From Leucobacter weissii (lineage in GTDB: Bacteria > Actinomycetota > Actinomycetes > Actinomycetales > Microbacteriaceae): a stretch of 64,000 nucleotides of DNA. The position numbers and the translations under genes were made by a program. Every line of letters begins with the position of its first letter. Position 1 is the first letter of the stretch. Shown here one piece after another: positions 10,999 to 20,636 of this stretch. The stretch lies in assembly GCF_017565745.1 (NCBI RefSeq), contig NZ_JAGDYM010000016.1:62001-126000 (forward strand), read 5' to 3'. A model generated the notes under the pieces. It was not told the origin of the DNA and ran no database searches. It saw nothing but the letters and a program-made list of their open reading frames with translations.

Positions 10999-11997
10999 TC
11001 AGCGCACGGCCGTGGTCGCGCGATCCCTGCCGGTCTGGTCGGGGAACGTGGCGGGCGCGCGCCAGCCGTCCGCAGAGAGCAGCGCTCGGATCGCGGCGCC
11101 CTGCTGCTCGGCGTGCTCCAGCACCAGCGTTCCGCCCGGGGCCACGAGCACCCGCCCCGCTCGGCTGATCCGACGGATCAGATCCAGACCGTCGGCGCCC
11201 GCGTAGAGCGCCGACTCGGGGTCGTGGTCGCGCACCTCGGGGTCTCTCGGAACCATCGACTCGGGAACATACGGAGGATTGGAGACCAGAACGCGCACCC
11301 GGCCGGCCAGGGCTCGGATCTCCTCGATGTCACCGCCCGTCCCGCCCGAGCCACGGGCATCACGATCATCCCGGGCCTCCCGAGCGGACAGCATCCGGCG
11401 CGGATCAGCCGGTTCCCCGGACGAGGCCGAGGAGTCGGCGAAGGAGGGGTCGAGCGCGCGGACGTCGCCCCGGATCAGCCTGACCCGTCCCCGCCCGAGC
11501 GCCGACACGTTGCGCTCGGCCCAGGCCAACGCCTCCGGACTCCGCTCCACCGCCCAGACCCGAACGGTGGACAGCTCACTCGCGAGCGCCAGGGCGATGG
11601 CGCCGCTGCCGGTGCACAGGTCGAGGGCGACGGGCTCGGCCTCCGGCGCCGCGAGGAGCGCGTCGAGCGCGAACTGCACGACCGTCTCGGTCTCGGGTCT
11701 CGGGACGAAGACCCCCGGCCCCACCTCCAGCTCGATGGTGCGGAAGGGCGCCCGGCCCGTGAGGTGCTGCAGGGGGATCCTGCGGGCGCGCTCCTCCGCC
11801 AGGCCGAGCGCGGCGGCGCGATCCCCGTCCCGGATCGCGGCACCGGTGATGGCGAGCGCCTGCACGCCGCCGCGCGAGGCGCCGAGCACGTGCCCCAGGA
11901 TCAGCTCGGCGTCGACGGCGGCGCTCTCGATCCCGGCGGCGTCGAGCCGATCTCGGATCTCGCTCAACGTCTCGTCGATGGTGCTGCCTCCGGCCAC
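10999..11997 (-). CDS. prmC: Peptide chain release factor glutamine methyltransferase
   Basis: PrmC methylates the GGQ glutamine of RF1/RF2. The N-terminal helical domain (ETLSEIRDRLDAAGI) is followed by the Rossmann domain with ALDLCTGSGAIALAL as SAM-binding motif I and the catalytic NPPY in VLVSNPPYVPESM. The open frame continues upstream through cysK on the other strand, but a GTG at 11997 gives a 332-residue protein with the normal N-terminus. It is longer than the usual 280-290 residues because of a roughly 45-residue Ser/Arg/Asp/Gly-rich insert just before NPPY. Normally adjacent to prfA; here separated from it by four genes. Confidence 0.9.
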   Translation of the reverse strand: MAGGSTIDETLSEIRDRLDAAGIESAAVDAELILGHVLGASRGGVQALAITGAAIRDGDRAAALGLAEERARRIPLQHLTGRAPFRTIELEVGPGVFVPRPETETVVQFALDALLAAPEAEPVALDLCTGSGAIALALASELSTVRVWAVERSPEALAWAERNVSALGRGRVRLIRGDVRALDPSFADSSASSGEPADPRRMLSAREARDDRDARGSGGTGGDIEEIRALAGRVRVLVSNPPYVPESMVPRDPEVRDHDPESALYAGADGLDLIRRISRAGRVLVAPGGTLVLEHAEQQGAAIRALLSADGWRAPATFPDQTGRDRATTAVR

Positions 11998-12044
11998 CCC
12001 CCAACTCTGCCACAGCCAGGGTCGTAACAACCGATAAGAGAGGA

Positions 12045-12073
12045 TGAAACGTGGAATAAGTTGTCGATATAGT
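12045..12073 (+). promoter_or_regulatory. Candidate cysK promoter
   Basis: TATAGT at 12068-12073 is a good -10 hexamer, 45 nt before the cysK start. The -35 position 17 bp upstream (TGAAAC, 12045-12050) is a weak match. The surrounding 60 bp is noticeably more AT-rich than the genome, which supports promoter function. Confidence 0.4.
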
Positions 12074-12117
12074 TTTGAGTGGCCGAAGCTCGCAATCGAG
12101 AAGAAGGACTCCTCACC

Positions 12118-13053
12118 ATGGCACGCACCTACGCAAACATCACCGAAGCCGTCGGCAACACCCCGCTGGTGCGCTTGAACCGAGTCACCGACGGCGCGGA
12201 GGCCGAGGTGTACGCGAAGCTCGAGTTCTACAGCCCCGCCAGCAGCGTGAAGGATCGGATCGGCGTGGCGATCATCGACGCCGCCGAGAAGTCGGGCGAG
12301 CTGAAGCCCGGCGGCACCATCGTCGAGGGGACGAGCGGCAACACCGGCATCGCGCTCGCCTTCGTCGGCGCGGCGCGCGGCTACCGGGTGATCCTCACCC
12401 TGCCCGAGACCATGAGCATCGAGCGGCGCAAGCTGCTCCGCGCCTACGGCGCCGAGCTCGTGCTGACCGAGGGCCCGCTCGGCATGAAGGGCGCCGTGGC
12501 GAAGGCGGAGGAGATCGTGGCGAACACCCCGGGCGCCATCCTCGCCAAGCAGTTCGCGAACCCCGCCAACCCCGCGATCCACCGCGCCACCACGGGCCCC
12601 GAGATCTGGAACGACACCGACGGCGAGGTCGACATCCTGATCTCCGGCATCGGCACCGGCGGCACCATCACGGGCGCCGGCGGCTACCTGAAGGAGCAGA
12701 ACCCCGACATCCGGATCGTCGCCGTCGAGCCGGCCGATTCGCCGCTCCTCAGCGAGGGCACCCCCGGGCCGCACAAGATCCAGGGCCTCGGCCCGAACTT
12801 CGTGCCCGAGATCCTCGATCGCGAGATCTACGACGAGGTGATCGACGTGCCGCTCGCCGACGCCATCGCCAAGGCTCGCTCGCTCGGCACCGACGAGGGC
12901 ATCCTCGCCGGCATCTCCGGCGGAGCGGCGGTCTGGGCCGCGGTCGAGGTGGCGAAGCGCCCCGAGAACGCCGGGAAGAAGATCGTCGTGGTCGTGCCCG
13001 ACTTCGGCGAGCGCTACTTCTCGACGGTGCTGTTCGACGACCTCGACGTGTGA
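12118..13053 (+). CDS. cysK: Cysteine synthase A (O-acetylserine sulfhydrylase)
   Basis: A 311-residue PLP enzyme converting O-acetylserine and sulfide to cysteine. PLP lysine is in [10 protein letters not shown], the phosphate-binding loop is [10 protein letters not shown] and the [10 protein letters not shown] loop is intact. ATG at 12118 matches the family N-terminus ([20 protein letters not shown]); a start at 12079 would add 13 unsupported residues. It overlaps the damaged cysE by four bases (GTGA), the classical cysK-cysE pair. Confidence 0.96.
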   Translation: MARTYANITEAVGNTPLVRLNRVTDGAEAEVYAKLEFYSPASSVKDRIGVAIIDAAEKSGELKPGGTIVEGTSGNTGIALAFVGAARGYRVILTLPETMSIERRKLLRAYGAELVLTEGPLGMKGAVAKAEEIVANTPGAILAKQFANPANPAIHRATTGPEIWNDTDGEVDILISGIGTGGTITGAGGYLKEQNPDIRIVAVEPADSPLLSEGTPGPHKIQGLGPNFVPEILDREIYDEVIDVPLADAIAKARSLGTDEGILAGISGGAAVWAAVEVAKRPENAGKKIVVVVPDFGERYFSTVLFDDLDV

Positions 13054-13622
13054 GTATTCTCCGACGCGTCCGGGAGGACCTCCGCGCCGCGCGCCGCCAC
13101 GACCCGGCGGCGCGCGGCGCGCTCGCGGTGTTCTTCGTCTAAACCCGCCGGCACGCCGGCAGGTGGCACCCCTGCTCGCACGCGCTCTGGCGGCGCGGTC
13201 TGCGGTTCCTCCCCCGGGCCCTGTCGCAGCTGACCCGCTTCTTCACCGGCGTCGAGATCCACCCCGGCGCGCGCATCGGGCGGCGCCTGTTCATCGATCA
13301 CGGCATGGGCGTGGTGATCGGCGAGACCGCGGTGATCGGCGACGACGTGCTGCTCTACCACCAGGTCACGCTCGGCGGGACCGGCCATGAGCGGGGCAGG
13401 AAGCGGCATCCCACGATCGGCGACCGCGTCGTGATCGGCGCGGGCGCGAAGGTGCTCGGAGACATCGAGCTCGGGCACGACAGCGCGGTCGGGTCGAACG
13501 CGGTCGTCGTGAACTCCGCGCCGCCGCACTCGACGCTCATCGGGATCCCCGCGACGGCGCGGCCGCGGCGCGGCGCTCCTCAGCCCGAGCTGCCGGACGA
13601 GGCCGACTTCTACATGATCTGA
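13050..13622 (+). pseudogene. cysE: Serine O-acetyltransferase, interrupted by an in-frame stop
   Basis: The GTG at 13050 overlaps the cysK stop and opens a normal CysE N-terminus ([20 protein letters not shown]...ALAVFFV). After 30 codons a TAA at 13140-13142 interrupts the same frame, which then remains open to 13622. The remainder carries the intact hexapeptide-repeat acyltransferase domain ([37 protein letters not shown]). Between about 13140 and 13215 most codons differ from the expected YPG-HA-WWHR-AHAL stretch, while the rest of the protein is conserved. Either a true pseudogene or a local sequence error; a downstream start could still yield the LbH domain alone. Confidence 0.75.
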
Positions 13623-13694
13623 CGGATACCGGTTTCGACGGAGCCTCTGCGCCGCCCCGGGCCGGAGCGCCGGCGGTTGCCGGGACGCGGGCCG

Positions 13695-14738
13695 TCAGCG
13701 GTAGTCGGGCGCGGCTTTCAGCCCTCGGTACTGCTCCAGGGTGCGGATCTTCTTCCGCTTCATCTCCTTCGCCGCCTTCTCGCCGACGTAGCGGAAATGC
13801 CAGGGCTCGTAGGTGTACCCGGTGATGTGCGTGTATCCGCGCGGGTAGCGCAGGATGAAGCCGTACCTGTGGGAGTTCTTGGCGAGCCAGCGCCCGGCGC
13901 TGGTGTCGGCGAAGCACGTGCCGATGCCGCAGCCGCTCCAGTCCCCCAGGTCGACGGCGAACCCGGTCTGATGCTCGGAGTGGCCGGGACGCGCCGAATA
14001 GGTGTCGGCCCTGGCCCGCCCGTCGCGCGCGACATACGAGTCGTAGAGGCTGCGCTGGTAGTCGTAGCTGCGGAAGGCGCTGAAGATGCGGAAGTCGACG
14101 CCGTCCTTCCGGGCCGCCACGGCCATCCGCTCGAGCGCCCGCGCCGTCGCCCACCGCATCGGCTGCCCGTTGGTGTTCTCGATGCCCCTGGCGTGCACGA
14201 GCCCGGACGGCTGGTAGCGCTTCGGCTGCAGCGGCCGCAGCTTGTTCACCACCACCTGCGCGGACCTGGGGTCGTTGATCGCCTTCGCGCGGACGCGCTT
14301 CGTGGGGGACGACCGCTTGGTGACGGTGCGGTATCCGGTGGCCTTCGCGGTGACCCGCACCGAGATCCGGTGCTTGCGGTCCTTGGACCCCAGCCGGTAC
14401 CAGCTCTTGTGCGCGCCGCGGATCCGCACGCCGTCGCGCAACCAGGTGTAGGTCAGCGCCGGCCGCACCGTTCCGGTGCTCTTCACCCGGGCGCGCAGCG
14501 TCTGCCCGATGCGCGCGGTGCCCTTCACCCTGGGCTTCGCGATCGCGAGCTTCTGCCCGGCGCGCTTCTCCGCAGGGACCCGGGCGGAGGCGTGGGACAT
14601 CGCCTCGGCGGCGGGCGGGCCGGCGGCATCGCCGGAGACGTCCGGGATGTCGGCGACGACGAGCGTCGCGGCGAGCAGCACGGCGAGTCCGCCGCTCAGC
14701 AGCGGACGGGGGGTGCGACGGGAATCCTGGGAGATCAC
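13695..14738 (-). CDS. Secreted D-Ala-D-Ala carboxypeptidase, M15B/VanY-like
   Basis: A 347-residue protein with a signal peptide (RRTPRPLLSGGLAVLLAATLVVA), an Ig-like repeat region (about residues 65-155, rich in Lys/Arg/Thr) and a C-terminal M15B peptidase domain. Zinc and catalytic motifs are SEHQTGFAVD (His and Asp ligands) and EPWHFRYVG (catalytic Glu and third His). A Cys pair (GCGIGTCF) suggests a disulfide. It probably trims peptidoglycan stem peptides outside the cell. Monocistronic, convergent with cysE. Confidence 0.85.
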   Translation of the reverse strand: MISQDSRRTPRPLLSGGLAVLLAATLVVADIPDVSGDAAGPPAAEAMSHASARVPAEKRAGQKLAIAKPRVKGTARIGQTLRARVKSTGTVRPALTYTWLRDGVRIRGAHKSWYRLGSKDRKHRISVRVTAKATGYRTVTKRSSPTKRVRAKAINDPRSAQVVVNKLRPLQPKRYQPSGLVHARGIENTNGQPMRWATARALERMAVAARKDGVDFRIFSAFRSYDYQRSLYDSYVARDGRARADTYSARPGHSEHQTGFAVDLGDWSGCGIGTCFADTSAGRWLAKNSHRYGFILRYPRGYTHITGYTYEPWHFRYVGEKAAKEMKRKKIRTLEQYRGLKAAPDYR

Positions 14739-14799
14739 ACCGTCACGGTATCATCTTCCGCGCCGGGGGTCACCGTCCCCTTGCGGCTCGGGCCGCAAT

Positions 14800-16203
14800 T
14801 CAGCGCAGGCTGCGGCCGTGCCGGTTCATCCAGCGGCCGGTGCGGCGCATCTCGAGCAGGATCATCGCCAGGCCCAGCAGCCAGATCGGGATCTGCGTGG
14901 CGAAGGCCCAGCGGAACGCGGGGAGCGAGTAGTTCTCGGGCTCCCCGGCCCCTTGCAGGTCGAGTGTGAGGCCGATCAGGAAGACCGCGATCAGCGTGGC
15001 GATGAATCCGCCCATGTTCACGAAGCCGGTCGCCAGCCCGAGATAGCTGCGCGGAGTGTGCGAGCGAGCGACCTCGAAGGCGATCATGGAGGTCGGACCG
15101 CCGACCGGCACGACGAGCACGAGCACGACGAGCACCGCGAACGGGGGCGAACCCGGCCACAGCAGGGTGACCACCCAGACGAGCATCACCGCGCAGCTGC
15201 CGACCAGCACGACCCAGACGCGTCGCTCCATGAACCGCGAGGTGAGCGGGCCGAGGGTCGCTCCGGCCACCATGCTGGCCACCACGGCCAGACTCAGCAG
15301 TCCCGCGGAGGCGGTCGGGCTGAGGCCGACCCCTCCGGTGAAGAACGGCGTGCCCCAGAGCAGCAGGAGGACGTTCGCCGCGAACGGCGGAGTGAAATGG
15401 ATCCAGAACGCGAGGCGGACCCCGGGGATTCGCAGCAGGATGCGCAAGCGCCGCCAGAAGCCGGCCGGGGGCGCAGCCGCGCCCCGGACCCCCACGATGC
15501 TCACGAGCTCCGTCGGCGGCGGTGCGACCGCCCCGAGCTCCGCCGTGCTCTCGTGCCCGGCGAAGGAGCGCGCGCCCCGGCTCATCCGGCCGATCCGGCC
15601 GAGCATCCGCTCCACGGCGGTGCCGCGGCCGGGCGCATCCCGCAGGACGACCGCTCCGATGAGGGCGATGAGCAGTCCGACCGCGGCGACGCCCGCGAAC
15701 CCGACGGTCCAGCCGAATACGCTCACCGCGAGCGCCAGCGGCATCACCGAGATCAGCTGGCCGACCTGTCCGAGCAGCGCGGTGATCTGGTTGACGACCG
15801 GCAGCTGGCGCAGCGCGAACCACTCCGGGAGCAGGCGGATCACGCTGATGAAGGTGCAGGCGTCGCCTGCTCCGACGAGCACGCGGGCGAGGATCGCGAG
15901 GCGCACGTCGTGCACGGTCGCCATGACCAGCTGGCCCGTCAGCATCAGGATCCCGCCGGAGAGGATCATCGCCGTCGGCCCGAAGCGGTCGAGCAGGGTT
16001 CCCACGGGGATCTGCAGTCCCGCGTAGACGACGAGCTGGATCACGGCGAACATCGACAGGGCGGTCGCGTCGATGCCGAAGTGCTCCTGCGTCGCGGGGC
16101 CGAGCGCCGCCAGGGAGGATCGGTTGACGACGGCGATCACGTAGGCGACCACCGCGACGCCCCAGACCAGCCAGGGAAGAAGCGGTCGGCGAGCTGCGGT
16201 CAC
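14800..16203 (-). CDS. MFS transporter
   Basis: A 467-residue major facilitator protein starting with GTG. About twelve hydrophobic segments are seen, with the MFS loop 2-3 signature at PVGTLLDRFGPTAMILSGG. A long hydrophilic central loop (around RDAPGRGTAVERML to ELVSIVGVRG) separates the two halves. The substrate cannot be assigned. It sits 46 nt after prfA on the same strand and may be transcribed with it, though it is not part of the usual prfA-prmC neighbourhood. Confidence 0.8.
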   Translation of the reverse strand: MTAARRPLLPWLVWGVAVVAYVIAVVNRSSLAALGPATQEHFGIDATALSMFAVIQLVVYAGLQIPVGTLLDRFGPTAMILSGGILMLTGQLVMATVHDVRLAILARVLVGAGDACTFISVIRLLPEWFALRQLPVVNQITALLGQVGQLISVMPLALAVSVFGWTVGFAGVAAVGLLIALIGAVVLRDAPGRGTAVERMLGRIGRMSRGARSFAGHESTAELGAVAPPPTELVSIVGVRGAAAPPAGFWRRLRILLRIPGVRLAFWIHFTPPFAANVLLLLWGTPFFTGGVGLSPTASAGLLSLAVVASMVAGATLGPLTSRFMERRVWVVLVGSCAVMLVWVVTLLWPGSPPFAVLVVLVLVVPVGGPTSMIAFEVARSHTPRSYLGLATGFVNMGGFIATLIAVFLIGLTLDLQGAGEPENYSLPAFRWAFATQIPIWLLGLAMILLEMRRTGRWMNRHGRSLR

Positions 16204-16249
16204 AGTGCCATGGTACTCCCGCCGCGATACCGCGGAGACCGCGTCCGCG

Positions 16250-17323
<1,074 letters not shown>

Positions 17324-17334
17324 GCCGGCTGTTC

Positions 17335-19518
17335 TCAGAGCGCGCCCGAACGCTGCGCGAGCGCCAGGAACTCGACGTTGGAGGACGTCTGGCGGAGCTG
17401 CGACAGCACCGAGGCGAGCGCCTCCTCCGGGCTGAGTCGCGCGAGAGCGCGGCGCAGCCCGTCGGTGACCTTCAGCTCGGCCCCGCTCTTGAGCAGGTCC
17501 TCGCGGCGGGTGGACGAGGCGCGCACGTCCACCGCGGGGAACTCGCGCCGCTCGGCGGCTGCTCCGCTCAGCCGGAGCTGCGCATTGGCCGTGGCCTCGA
17601 GTTCGCCGAGCACCGCCTCGTCGACCCTGGACCCGGGCTGCGCCGAGACCGTGGCCACGATGGTGAGCGAACCGCCGTTCTCGATGTTGCGAGCGGCGCT
17701 CAGCAGCTTCTTGAGCGGGTGGATCGCCGTCGCGTCGAGTGTGCCCGCGGGAAGCCGGGTGGCGGCCGGGGCGAGGACGTTGTAGGCCCGTGCCAGGCTC
17801 GTCAACGAATCGATGAGCACGACGACGTCGTGCCCCAGCTCGACCAGCCGCTTCGCGCGCTCGATCGCGAGCTCCGCGATCGTGATGTGGTCCTCGGCCG
17901 GCCGGTCGAAGGTCGATGCGACGACCTCCCCGTTGACCGTGCGCTCCAGCTCCGTGACGTCCTCCGGCCGCTCGTCGACGACCACGAGCATCAGGTGCGC
18001 ATCCGGCTGCTTCTCGGCGACCGCCGCGGCGATCTGGCGCAGCACCGTCGACTTGCCCGACTCGTGTGGGCCGACGATGAGCCCGCGCTGGCCCTTGCCG
18101 ATGGGCGCGAACAGGTCGATCAGTCTCAGCGCGTGCTCGTCGGAGCCGGTCTCGAGGCGCAGCTGCTCGTCGGGGTGGAGCGGCGTGAGCGCGGAGAAGT
18201 CGGCGCGGCTCCGGTGCTGCTCGTCGGCCGGCTGGGAGTTGACGGTGTCGACGCGCACGATCGCGTTGTACTTCTGACGACCGCCGCCCTCGCCCTCCCG
18301 CGGCTGGCGGATCGCGCCGACCACGGCGTCGCCCTTCCGCAGAGCGTACTTCTTGACCTGGCCGAGCGAGACGTAGACGTCGCCCGTGCCGGGCAGGTAG
18401 CCGCTCGTGCGCACGAAGGCGTAGTTGTCGAGCACGTCGAGGATGCCGGCCACGGGAAGCAGCACGTCGTCCTCGGCGATCTCCGGCTCGAGATCGTCGT
18501 TCTGACCGCGGCGCTTGCGCTCGCGCTGCCGCGTGCGGCCGGCGCGCCCCTGGCCCTCGCCGTTGCCGTTGCCGCGAGCGCCGTTGCGCTCCGGCTTGTC
18601 GCCGGCCCGGTCTCCGGCGCTCTCTGACTCCTCGGCGCCTCCGTCGTCGGCGGCGGGGGCCTGCTGCCCCTTCGCCTGACCGCGCTCGTCCTTCGCACCG
18701 CGGGCCGACCGGCCCGAACGGCTGCGGGAGCGGGAGCTCTTGGGCTCGGCATCGCCGGACGCCTCGCCGCTCCGGGCGTCGTCCTGGCCCTCGGGCCGCG
18801 CCTCGGGAGCGCCGGCGGCATCCGCCGCAGGCGCCTCGGAATTCTCCGATGCCGCGTTCTCCGGCGCCGCGATCTCCGGGGCCTCGGCCTCCGGGGCCGC
18901 CGCCTTACGCCCCCGCCCGCGCGAACTGCGCTTCTTGGGCGGTGCGCTCGACTCGCTCGCGCCGGCCGACTCGGCGCCCGTCGCGTCGGTGTTCACCGCG
19001 TCGGTGTGCACCGCGTCGGTGTTCGCCGCGTCGGAATTGTGCGCGTCGGAATTGTGCGCGTCGGTGGCGGCCGTGGCCGTGCTCGCCGCATCGGAGCCGG
19101 CCGTCTCGGCGCCGGCCGTATTGGCGTCGCCCGCGGCGTCCGCCTCGGTCGGCGCGTCCGTCTTCTTGCGCGCCCGCGACACCCGCTTCTTCGGCGGGGC
19201 TTTCTCGGGCTTCTCGGTCTTCTCCGCGGCCGTCTGCGACGCGGGCTCATCGTCGCTCGGCGACGCGGGCTCCGCGACCGCGACCGCCTCCCCCGCGGCG
19301 GCACTCGCACGTCGCGAACGGCGTCGGGGTGCGGCGGCCGGTTCCGGCTCGCCGGCCGGTTCGGTCGCGGGGACCGCTGCCGCGGCCTCCGTCGTCGTCG
19401 ACGCCGCGGACGCCTCAGGCGCTGTCGAGGTGGCTGCTGCGGCGTCGGCGCCCGGGGCGTCCGCGCGAGGGGTGTCGCCCGTATCGAGGCTCTCTGCCGC
19501 GTTGGAGGTTGGCTCCAC
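17335..19518 (-). CDS. rho: Transcription termination factor Rho, divergent at ATPase/RNA-loop positions
   Basis: A 727-residue Rho starting at a GTG with an AAAGGAAC ribosome binding site (an upstream frame to 19626 is leader). Residues 1 to about 345 are low-complexity, rich in Ala, Asp, Glu and later Arg/Gly, as in other actinobacterial Rho proteins, with a short [15 protein letters not shown] repeat. The cold-shock RNA-binding domain covers about 345-430 and the RecA-like ATPase the rest. The catalytic [10 protein letters not shown] and Walker B VVLIDS are present. Several signature positions differ from E. coli Rho: the P-loop reads GPHESGKST instead of [18 protein letters not shown] replaces DSITRLARAYN, and LSGAAAERR replaces LSRKIAEKR. 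Confidence 0.93.
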   Translation of the reverse strand: MEPTSNAAESLDTGDTPRADAPGADAAAATSTAPEASAASTTTEAAAAVPATEPAGEPEPAAAPRRRSRRASAAAGEAVAVAEPASPSDDEPASQTAAEKTEKPEKAPPKKRVSRARKKTDAPTEADAAGDANTAGAETAGSDAASTATAATDAHNSDAHNSDAANTDAVHTDAVNTDATGAESAGASESSAPPKKRSSRGRGRKAAAPEAEAPEIAAPENAASENSEAPAADAAGAPEARPEGQDDARSGEASGDAEPKSSRSRSRSGRSARGAKDERGQAKGQQAPAADDGGAEESESAGDRAGDKPERNGARGNGNGEGQGRAGRTRQRERKRRGQNDDLEPEIAEDDVLLPVAGILDVLDNYAFVRTSGYLPGTGDVYVSLGQVKKYALRKGDAVVGAIRQPREGEGGGRQKYNAIVRVDTVNSQPADEQHRSRADFSALTPLHPDEQLRLETGSDEHALRLIDLFAPIGKGQRGLIVGPHESGKSTVLRQIAAAVAEKQPDAHLMLVVVDERPEDVTELERTVNGEVVASTFDRPAEDHITIAELAIERAKRLVELGHDVVVLIDSLTSLARAYNVLAPAATRLPAGTLDATAIHPLKKLLSAARNIENGGSLTIVATVSAQPGSRVDEAVLGELEATANAQLRLSGAAAERREFPAVDVRASSTRREDLLKSGAELKVTDGLRRALARLSPEEALASVLSQLRQTSSNVEFLALAQRSGAL

Positions 19519-19622
19519 GTTGTTCCTTTCGGGAAATTCGCCGCGACCGGCGCACCGGTATCGTGCGCCGTGCTTCACGGCTGCGCACTCGTCCGCTCTC
19601 GCGGATCGAGACGCTCGGTAAA

Positions 19623-19641
19623 TCACCGGGATGCCCGGTGA
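19623..19641 (-). terminator. Candidate thrB terminator / rho leader hairpin
   Basis: A perfect 8-bp stem, TCACCGGG / CCCGGTGA, with a 3-nt loop. On the minus strand it is followed by TTTACCG. It lies 78 nt past the thrB stop and 105 nt before the rho start, so it may terminate thrB transcripts or act as part of a rho attenuator; Rho controls its own gene by attenuation in other bacteria. Confidence 0.5.
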
Positions 19642-19718
19642 GGGAATGATCCGCGATGCCGCCGCTTCGGCATGAACAGCGCCGAAACATCATGAATGCG
19701 ACTGCAGGAGCGCAGCGA

Positions 19719-20636
19719 CTACCGGCGGATCACCTCTACTGTAGCACCCTTGATGTCGACGGCGAGCGGCAGCGCGCGCCAGTCCTCGGGATGGGCCTCC
19801 GCGATGTCCATGGCCGCGAGTCGCTCCGCCGGGTCCGTCGCGAGCACCAGGATGGAGGGGCCGGCTCCGGACACGACGGCCGCGTGCCCGGCGCCTCGCA
19901 GTTCTCCGATCAGATCGCGGGTCGCCGGCATGGCCTCGGCGCGGTAGTTCTGATGCAGACGGTCCTCGGTGGCCTCGAACAGGAGCTCGGGGCTCTGGGT
20001 CAGCGCTGCGACGAGCAGCGCCGAGCGGGACAGGTTGAACACCGCGTCCTCGTGCGGGACCTGCTTGGGCTGCAGGCTCCGCGCGAGGGCGGTCGACATG
20101 CTGAAGCTCGGCACGAGCACGAGCGGGGAGATGCCCCGGTGCACCAGGAGCCGCTTGACGCGGGGGCCCCCGTCGCTCGTCCAGGCGATCGTGAGTCCGC
20201 CGAACAGCGCGGGCGCGACGTTGTCCGGGTGCCCCTCGAGCTCGGTGGCGAAACGCAGGAGTTCGTCCTCGTCCAGGTGGATCGGGTCGGGATCCTCGGC
20301 GAGCAGGCCGGCTGCGAGCACGACTCCTGAGACGATGGCCGCGCCGGAGGATCCCATGCCGCGCCCGTGCGGGATGCGATTGCGCGCCTCGAGGTCGAGA
20401 CCCGGCACGGCCCGTCCGACGCGATCGAACACGTGCGCCACGGAGCGCACCACGAGATTGCTCTCGTCGTCGGGCACCTCCCCCGCTCCGACCCCGGAGA
20501 CCCGGACCGTCGCACCGGGTTCGGGCCTGACTCCGGCGACGAGCTCGTCTGCGTAGGCCAGCGCGAGGCCGAGCGTGTCGAAGCCCGGCCCGAGATTGGC
20601 GCTCGTCGCGGGAACTCTCACCCGCAGTTCGGTCAT
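19719..20636 (-). CDS. thrB: Homoserine kinase
   Basis: A 305-residue GHMP kinase phosphorylating homoserine for threonine synthesis. It begins VRVPATSANLGPGFDTLGLAL, the family start, and the ATP-binding GHMP loop is GRGMGSSGAAIVSG. The ATG overlaps the hom stop by four bases (ATGA), so the two are translationally coupled. Threonine synthase (thrC), usually between hom and thrB in Actinobacteria, is not here. Confidence 0.95.
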   Translation of the reverse strand: MTELRVRVPATSANLGPGFDTLGLALAYADELVAGVRPEPGATVRVSGVGAGEVPDDESNLVVRSVAHVFDRVGRAVPGLDLEARNRIPHGRGMGSSGAAIVSGVVLAAGLLAEDPDPIHLDEDELLRFATELEGHPDNVAPALFGGLTIAWTSDGGPRVKRLLVHRGISPLVLVPSFSMSTALARSLQPKQVPHEDAVFNLSRSALLVAALTQSPELLFEATEDRLHQNYRAEAMPATRDLIGELRGAGHAAVVSGAGPSILVLATDPAERLAAMDIAEAHPEDWRALPLAVDIKGATVEVIRR

